Part shown: positions 5,878 through 5,962 of the stretch, in pieces
Numbering within the stretch: position 1 is the stretch's first letter
Layout of the letters: each line of letters starts with the position of its first letter
DNA from: Candidatus Woykebacteria bacterium RBG_16_39_9b
Lineage (GTDB): Bacteria > Patescibacteriota > Microgenomatia > Woykebacterales > RBG-16-39-9b
Assembly (NCBI GenBank): GCA_001816695.1
Contig: MHCR01000002.1
Location: 51,834-57,795, forward strand
Direction of reading: 5' to 3'
Length of the DNA: 5,962 bases
Notes under the pieces: generated by a model
What the model was told of the DNA's origin: nothing
Database searches by the model: none
Seen by the model: only the letters and a program-made list of their open reading frames with translations
Position numbers and translations under genes: made by a program

Positions 5878-5962
5878 AGTATATAATTAAAAAACCAATT
5901 TTTAGTGAAAAAAGTTTGGCTGAAACAGAATCTAAAAAATATACATTTGAAGTTGAAGCTAA
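5874..5962 (+). CDS. rplW: 50S ribosomal protein L23, 3'-truncated by window edge
   Basis: L23 sits at the exit of the peptide tunnel and is the docking site for trigger factor and the signal-recognition particle. Only 29 codons are in the window, from about 95-100 expected. MKYIIKKPIFSEKSLAETESKKYTFEVEA matches the L23 N-terminus (the KxPIxSEKS motif, then KYTFEV). The ATG overlaps the rplD stop in an ATGA arrangement (5874-5877), a sign of translational coupling, and AGGTG (5862-5866) lies 7 nt upstream as ribosome-binding site. The order rpsJ-rplC-rplD-rplW is that of the S10 operon. The remainder, including the extended loop that reaches into the tunnel, cannot be seen. Confidence 0.93.
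   Translation, partial: MKYIIKKPIFSEKSLAETESKKYTFEVEA

Overview
The window is the junction of the bacterial str and S10 ribosomal-protein operons, with all genes on the + strand: the end of rpsG (S7), fusA (EF-G), tuf (EF-Tu), rpsJ (S10), rplC (L3), rplD (L4) and the first 29 codons of rplW (L23). The DNA looks AT-rich, roughly 40% GC by eye, and the products are clearly bacterial. EF-Tu carries GITIALAH in switch I and DAPGH instead of DCPGH. L3 has a long disordered acidic tail, L4 has a lysine-rich N-terminal extension, and genes are tightly packed. Together these suggest a low-GC uncultured lineage, most plausibly Patescibacteria/CPR (perhaps Microgenomates-like). That placement is inference from remembered sequences, not from a tree.

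Layout: rpsG ends at 372. A 220-bp gap (373-592) follows, the largest non-coding stretch, and it is unusually structured. It holds two tandem copies of a branched palindromic element, the first of which starts inside the last codons of rpsG. After these come a terminator hairpin with a U-run 12 nt before the fusA ATG and an upstream segment that could act as antiterminator. fusA covers 593-2713. An 85-bp gap carries a probable extended -10 promoter and a Shine-Dalgarno sequence in a hairpin loop just before tuf (2799-3995). rpsJ (4023-4331) follows after 27 bp. A second terminator-like hairpin with a U-run lies directly in front of rplC (4394-5179). rplD (5185-5877) follows after 5 bp, and rplW overlaps rplD by ATGA at 5874.

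Functionally this is one translation module. EF-Tu delivers aminoacyl-tRNA and EF-G translocates. S7 and S10 build the small-subunit head, and L3, L4 and L23 shape the large subunit around the peptidyl-transferase centre and exit tunnel. The proteins are ordinary. The interest is in the spacers: fusA, rpsJ and rplC lack a Shine-Dalgarno sequence at usual spacing, and each is preceded instead by a hairpin followed by a T-run near the start codon. tuf, rplD and rplW have purine-rich sites. I found no mobile element, CRISPR array, tRNA or rRNA gene, and nothing I would call a new protein system.
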